Origin: Pectinophora gossypiella
Taxonomy: Eukaryota; Arthropoda; Insecta; Lepidoptera; Gelechiidae
Direction of reading: 5' to 3'
Assembly (NCBI RefSeq): GCF_024362695.1
Contig: NC_065404.1
Span: 5,992,604-6,056,603, forward strand
Length of the DNA: 64,000 nucleotides
Shown here: positions 58,207-64,000 of the stretch, piece after piece
Numbering within the stretch: position 1 is the first letter of the stretch
Layout of the letters: each line of letters opens with the position of its first letter
Made by a program: the position numbers and the translations under genes
The notes under the pieces: generated by a model
What the model was told of the DNA's origin: nothing
What the model saw: only the letters and a program-made list of their open reading frames with translations
The model's database searches: none

Positions 58207-58525
58207 GGCCTCTGTGGGCCAGTGGTTAGGTGTTGGGCTCACGATCCGGAGGTCCCGGGCGCGAATCCCGGTGGGGACATATCACAAAAATCACTTTGTG
58301 ATCCCTAGTTTGGTTAGGACAGTACAGGCTGATCACCTGATTGTCCGAATGTAAGATAATACGTGCTTCGGAAGGCACGTTAAGCTGGTCCCGGTTTCTA
58401 CTTACTGATGTAGGTAAGTAAGTAGACGTTACATGAGCCATATCAGAGGCCCTTGGCGGCTCAATAGTTGCCCTGACACCAGGGTTGATGGGGTTGGTGA
58501 TCCACCTCACAGTCCACACGATAGT
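58207..58525 (+). repeat. tRNA-headed SINE
   Basis: Head GGCCTCTGTGGGCCAGTGG, a B box altered to GCGCGAATCCCGG, then AAAAATCACTTTGTGATCC, GTGCTTCGGAAGGCACGTTA core and tail GGCGGCTCAATAGTTGCCCT, ending near ACTGTGAGGTGG on the other strand. Plus orientation. Confidence 0.85.
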
Positions 58526-59458
58526 AGCAGAGAATTTAACTTGACCGCAATGGCATAGCGTGATGAAGCGTGATGGAATATGCTGCGTACCTCATTCAAA
58601 TTCATTCGATCTATGTGGAGTTGCCTGGGCAGCTGGGGAACTTTATATGTATAGGATGTTTTAACACTTTAGAACAATTAAGTTGATAATCATTTCACAT
58701 TTTACCGTCCGTTTTAAGGCCCCGGTAGTAAAGATGGCCGGCAACTCGATTACGCGATACGACGTGCCGTTTATAATAGAAGAGAGGTGTCCTTATTGCA
58801 CTCGCTGTCCACTGCCCTGTTTATTGCTCTATTATATTTCCATATCGCTATAAATTGTATGTTTTAAACGCAATTTTAAAAAATGTTTATTCGAGTTGCC
58901 GAACGGGATGATTACGTAATGTTACTTACTCTGCATTTTTTAATCTGTCGTAGCACACCTACTATTTAAGTACCTTTTCTTTTTAATTCTGTCAATAAGT
59001 AGCGTATCTACTTAAAGTTATGTGGCGATTCACTATCGTTTTACTAGTTCACGTCGGATAATTCGTCGGGTAATTATTTTAGTTAGTCTATTTCTCTTTT
59101 GTTTTGTATTTTGTTTTTTCCTGTTTGTGCAATAAAGTATTTGTTATGTTATGTTATGTTAGTTCTATGCAATAAAGTATTTGATTTGATTTGATAATTC
59201 TTAGTCCTTGGATAATATTATCATACACATTGCTGGTTTTTCTATTCGCCGGCAGATAGCGCTGTTCGCAATTTTGCGTGTTAATTTCAATTATGTGGTT
59301 AACTGTTGAAAATATGAAAGCGTTGATTAAGTAAATAGAAATGTTATTTTTAATGTGTCTTAATTATTTAGTATCGCTGCATAAATAGTGTAAATATTTT
59401 ATTTCTAACCATATGTACGCTTCATAATAGATTCATACTTTCGATCGTTTAGTCAGCC
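58526..59458. other. Non-coding stretch
   Basis: AT-rich, with a LINE 3'-end-like GTGCAATAAAGTATTTG followed by (TTATG)n at about 59126-59160. No coding frame or RNA gene. Confidence 0.4.
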
Positions 59459-59530
59459 GGCTCGTTGGTCTAGGGGTATGATTTTCGCTTAGGGTGCGAG
59501 AGGTCCCGGGTTCAAATCCCGGACGAGCCC
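59459..59530 (+). tRNA. tRNA-Pro(AGG)
   Basis: Same 72-base frame as the tRNA-Pro at 55704, differing at two positions only: T for C in the anticodon stem (a T-G pair results) and A for T at the first anticodon base. Loop TTAGGGT gives anticodon AGG (read as IGG after editing). Acceptor and T arms are intact. ATCTTTTTG follows as the Pol III stop. Confidence 0.95.
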
Positions 59531-62250
59531 AAATCTTTTTGCGCTTTAATTTTGTATAAAAGAGCTTTTCAACTGTAATATTTGTTGACTTTTTTAATTT
59601 ACAGCTATTTTTTATAAATATAAAGAAATAGTGAAATTTTACATTTTTGATAAAACTAGTTTCGCGTGCACAGGCGTTGTTTCAATGATTGCGAAGGTTT
59701 GTAAACAGACCTTTTCTTTGTGGGTACTCGTACCTTAGCTTAGGGACGTCCCTGGCATGCGAGAATAATTAAAGCCCAGAGGCGTACCTTTGAGCATACC
59801 TTGCCTGTAACGCACAAAGAGCTCTGAAAGCGCTGCGGGTGAAAAGGAACACCCATTTGAGTAAGGTTTCTTTTGCATAGCGGTTAGAAGCAGTTTAAAG
59901 CAACGTTCACTACGAAGACTGAACTGTCTGCTTGCCAAGAAGATAAGCCTTTGTGATGAATGACTTCCATTAAATGTTTGTTCTCTGTGTATTTATGGCT
60001 TGATATTGAATTTATATAAGTTGTTTTTTTATATCTATGAGTCACCACATATTTTTTTAATGACATAATAACGAGTGATTAATTCAGTTAAAGTGCTTGT
60101 TTGTCGGTGACTGCTAAAGAAGTGCTGTATTCTATTCAATTTTTTTTTTGTTTATGGGACTTAAACTTAGCTGACGATGAGTGGGTATATTATTACTACA
60201 TCTCTGCCTACCCCTTTGGGGCGTAATGCTATGGTATGTTTTTTCGAATTATTTGTGCTAGGGGTCGTATCCCATGTGTTACTAGACCTGTTATTTAATT
60301 TACAGGGATTTCTACTAGTACCTAGTTGATCAATGTACCTACTTATTGGTTATTCAATATGATATCAATTATTTATTGCTGGGTATACGCGTGTCGTATC
60401 TTTCGGGTATACCTGCACGGCTACTTACTGACAGTCAATTCTTACGTGTTTTTTTGGCGCGTAGAGCTATTAAATATTTAATGCTGCTTTTAAGGTTTCT
60501 GGTGCGGCTTGTCACTTGTGCAATTTTTCCGGCAGGGAGGTGAATTATGCATTGTTTTGCCGAATTATTTGGACCCCTTTCTGATTTATGTTCCATTATT
60601 CGCTTCAATTGTGCTGAGTTAAAGTTCTGTACTTTTATATTACAATGTGCCGGCCGTTGGTGCCATGTGCCGCGTCGAATAAATAATGCCAAACGGTGAG
60701 GTTGGATTGTGCTGATCGCCTTGCTACGAAAAATGTCTTGCTTAGTGAAAGTAAAAGGCTTGTTATTAAAACATGAACGTTCGAAATAGATTTCTGTTAC
60801 CGTCATACGTCTGTATCGTGTGTTCGTGTGTTAGATTTACAGGGAGCTGAGAAAAAGGTCATAAGTTACTACAGCTCTTCCATTAATGAATATAATCACG
60901 TGTATGAGTTAGGTGTTACTAGATTTCAATCAACCCAGCTCAGCAATCTAACTAATCCCTATTAAGCACCTAAAACATTCATAACGTAAAATTCTGCTAA
61001 ATATTAATGACAAAACTTCAAGACCGACATAAAAGTAGGTAGGTACCAACGAAATATTGAGATTCTTGCGTCTACCTATACTGTTCTTACTTATTTTTTG
61101 CGTGAAGAAAAACATCTCTTAATTTATGAAACATATAGAAAATAACATTTGATCTTCATTTGATATATTACTATAGATCTATACTAACGAAGCGAACACG
61201 AGCTCTCTCGCCTTGTGGGCCAATTCATCAATAGAGCTAGGTCAAAGAGAGCTCCCAGTAGCACTATACAGCAGTTAAGACCTCGCGCTTTGCTATAGAA
61301 ACTAGTGCTAGCCTTTACGACTGCAAACGGGCATAATTCCCGGCGGTCTGCAGTAGATACCCACGGAATAGAGAGTTTATTGAGCAATATGCACTGAGTC
61401 AGGCAGTCAGGGCCTTCCATAGGTAGATACATAATTTTCAGGTTACGGGGGCCCCGTAATTAATCAAAAATGGTCGTACATTTATCAAGCCCTCAACTGA
61501 ATATTGCTTTTTTTGACATGACTTATTGTAGATTTGCCGCAGATGGCATTAACTACTTGGTCGGACAAATGAGGAGCGCTGAGGGCTCTTACCCGGTACA
61601 AACTTTAAGACAACAGGCCTGAGGGTGCCCAGTTGGGCGCGAGCGTCGGCTCAGGGCGTCGTCTGAGAGGAAGAATATTTGAAAGAATTAATCGACTCTA
61701 GCGGGTCGATAGCGATAAGCGCTGAATGAGGGAAATCGGCGACCACGCCGACGGGGTCGGTGGCTGAATACTGCCTATTTGGTTTTTATTATTAAAACTA
61801 TCAAATTCAAACCTTTTTCCACACGTGAAAAAAACACGTGACCACACGGAAATTATGTCATAATTTATATTAGATATTTCGTGGTTGCACCGCGAGCTAA
61901 CTTCAACAAGTAAATACCTACTTAAGATTTTTCAATTTAATGAATATTAGAGCCCTATATCTTAACAGGATAACAGGATTAGAAGAAAAGCTTCCTACTG
62001 CCCTTTGAGTTAATATCTACAACACGTCCAGTAAATAAAAGAAAGCAGAAATTAACAAGAAAACTTGGGCCCTGTCCAAAAGACCGTGAGGTGGTACTGT
62101 GCAGACCTCCTAGCAGGAGGCTCCTCCACTAACATCCGTGACGACTGGAATACACTTGCCAGGCATAAAATCTACATTTGATATCTACACGGAATCGCTG
62201 TGCGAACGCTATACTTTATGCGAATAAAGTAGAATTACTTGTATTGGATA
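59531..62250. other. Long stretch without recognised genes
   Basis: Short minus-strand frames at 59735-59938 (RQFSLRSERCFKLLLTAM), 60435-60806 and 61184-61432 (LCPFAVVKASTSFYSKARG) have protein-like composition but no domain and no splice partners. They may be old repeat fragments. The word TGACATGACTTATTGTAGATTTGCCGC at about 61513 recurs at 54519, another dispersed repeat. No Miga exon could be found here. Confidence 0.35.
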
Positions 62251-62254
62251 ATAT

Positions 62255-62480
62255 GATATGCTTCTTCTCTCGTGTGGGTTGTGAGATCAATGTTCGACCT
62301 CATCAACCCTGGTGATAGGGTTACTCTTACTCTATTCAGCCGCCCACCAAAGGTTCCTGACATGGCGCATGTAACGACTACATACTTACTTACTGCTCCG
62401 CGTGTCCTCTGAAGCACGGTTCACCTTACTTTTGGACAATCGGGTGATCAGCCTGCAATGTCATAACTAGGGATCACACA
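62255..62480 (-). repeat. tRNA-family SINE fragment, degraded
   Basis: The minus-strand tail block survives with changes (ACCCTATCACCAGGGTTGAT; ACATGCGCCATGTCAGGAAC), as does part of the ATCACC/CCGATTGTCC segment. The tRNA-like head is missing. Confidence 0.7.
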
Positions 62481-64000
62481 GATTGATTACATCACATGGA
62501 AAGAGCTTAAAGGCTCAAACATACCAAATATTTGCGTCGCTAATTAAATAGCTCTAATCCAGTCTACTTTGCCAGCATTTGATGGACAGCCGCCCTACAA
62601 ACGCACCCCTACAGCTGCTAAATGTCACGGACTGTATGAACTTTCATACTGATGCTATTCCCCGCTTCCATAATCGGATTATTATACTCGCCGGCGATCT
62701 AATGTCACGGCAAATGGCTGTGCCGAATCGTGATTCAAAATATTACCGTAATTCATTATAAATAAAATATAATTACCCTAAAAGTCTTTAGGAGTCTATT
62801 ATAAAGTCTTAATGAAGCTAAGAATATCCAAGTGTTTATGAGGCGTGAAAGGGCACATACCTGTTACCGGCTCGTGAAGTAACAGCCCACTTTTGTGTCA
62901 TTATTCTAATGGAGTTCATTATATTAGCCAACAAACGCGTCTTATGCGTAACAGGCTTACCTTCCTGATGTAGATGTACCTTTAGTGGGCGACCCGCTGA
63001 TGTAACGACAAACATGCTCTAACGAGGATGCCGGCGTATTCCGCGACGTGTCATCAATTGGACTTTATTTTTAGTATGACCATTTTTAGACGACCTTCTC
63101 AGCCTACAAATTAGCCGAGATTTCCCATAGAACAGTGGGCTTCGTAAATAGTTGCGTGGATCTAGTTTGACTGGTAGGGCGTTATAGGACGGTTTAACAG
63201 CAGGTGATGATTGATCGCCTCACTCCAGTTCGTCCGCCTACGTTACATAATAAACGTCTATTTAATTAGTATGCGAAAAGCTATTTACAGTAATGTATTG
63301 CTTTATTGTTGTAGGTAGCGGCTTTTTTATGGTTGTTTCAGCTATGCTAATTATGCTGTTGTCTTACTTTTGAAAATAAGCGAAACGTGGCGAATTTATT
63401 AGTGCGCAGAAATCGAAGTGAAAATCGCTTTTCGTAATTGGAATTTGTAACAAGCTACTTAATCGGTTTTACGTAATACATTTTCCGTGGTAAACATGTC
63501 AAATGTTGTCAGGTACCTATTGAAATTTTCGCATACTTAATGTGAATATTACACTTATATTAATTTTGTATGTAATTTTTTGAAACTTTGAGAATAAGTA
63601 TAGGTATTCGCTATAAGCTATGCACCCCACCCAGACACAGATGAATATAAATATAGTCATATTATACGTTACCTATAGGAAGTTCAAAGAGCCCTCCTAT
63701 ATTACTTTAGAGCTTTTCTATAGTCCATATTCGATTTTACGATCTTTCGTAGCTGTATTTTAGATACATAAATATTTTATTGTATCGAAGTGCGGTAGAT
63801 TACATAGGTACGTACCAACAGTAAGAGTAGCATTACCTTCGAATATTTCGTTATATATCTATCTACTTAATAGGTTGAATTTTACTTTGTTATCGGAAGC
63901 CGTGTTCTAAAGTCGATTTAAAGTTGTCATAAACCCAATCAACTTTACGAATAGTGACAGACTGAATCGCAGTTCAGAAGGACACATTAGCCAGACGTAA
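62481..64000. other. Right end of the window, nothing recognised
   Basis: No exon with splice sites, RNA gene or known repeat could be identified. The open frame at 62579-62761 is short and featureless. The downstream Miga exons may lie beyond the end. Confidence 0.35.

Overview
The window looks like lepidopteran (moth or butterfly) genomic DNA. It is AT-rich, its genes are split by many small GT-AG introns, and it is full of short interspersed repeats of the kind seen in Lepidoptera: tRNA-headed SINEs, MITEs and truncated non-LTR retrotransposons. Its proteins are insect-like. The order is inferred from the repeat style and from the lysine-less opsin family; no search was run.

Layout. 1-1011 (+): last three exons of an SLC16 monocarboxylate transporter, whose frame continues 87 codons past an in-frame TAG. 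3.6-12.3 kb and 13.3-19.8 kb (-): two tandem seven-transmembrane opsin-like genes with the same exon phases. Both carry Glu where opsins have the retinal-binding Lys of TM7. 21.2-32.65 kb (+): a MYND/SET (SMYD) protein whose first exon is separated by about 9 kb from its two C-terminal exons; a second complete MYND/SET reading frame (24.9-26.1 kb) lies in that intron. 34.2-35.1 kb (+): alpha-aspartyl dipeptidase. 35.6-40.4 kb (-): Flacc/ZC3H13, a subunit of the m6A methyltransferase complex. 42.4-45.45 kb (+): fand/SYF1/XAB2 splicing factor. 45.8-47.9 kb (-): FBXO42 F-box/Kelch protein. 48.5 kb onward (+): first exons of mitoguardin (Miga). 49.4-64 kb: no further coding exon recognised; it holds a truncated LINE, a 1.4-kb 26-bp minisatellite, SINEs, a MITE and two tRNA-Pro genes.

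The genes are not one pathway. The right half is a compact cluster of housekeeping genes in convergent and divergent pairs (RNA modification, splicing, ubiquitin ligase adaptor, mitochondrial dynamics). The left half is looser, with tandem-duplicated families (opsins, SMYDs) and large repeat-filled introns.

The most noteworthy content is the tandem lysine-less opsin pair, in which the second copy is strongly diverged and has a lysine one helical turn before the usual site. Next come the SMYD locus with its nested paralogue and 131-bp tandem exon duplication, the possible stop-codon readthrough in the transporter, and a SINE family whose head joins tRNA-like and 5S-rRNA-like sequence.
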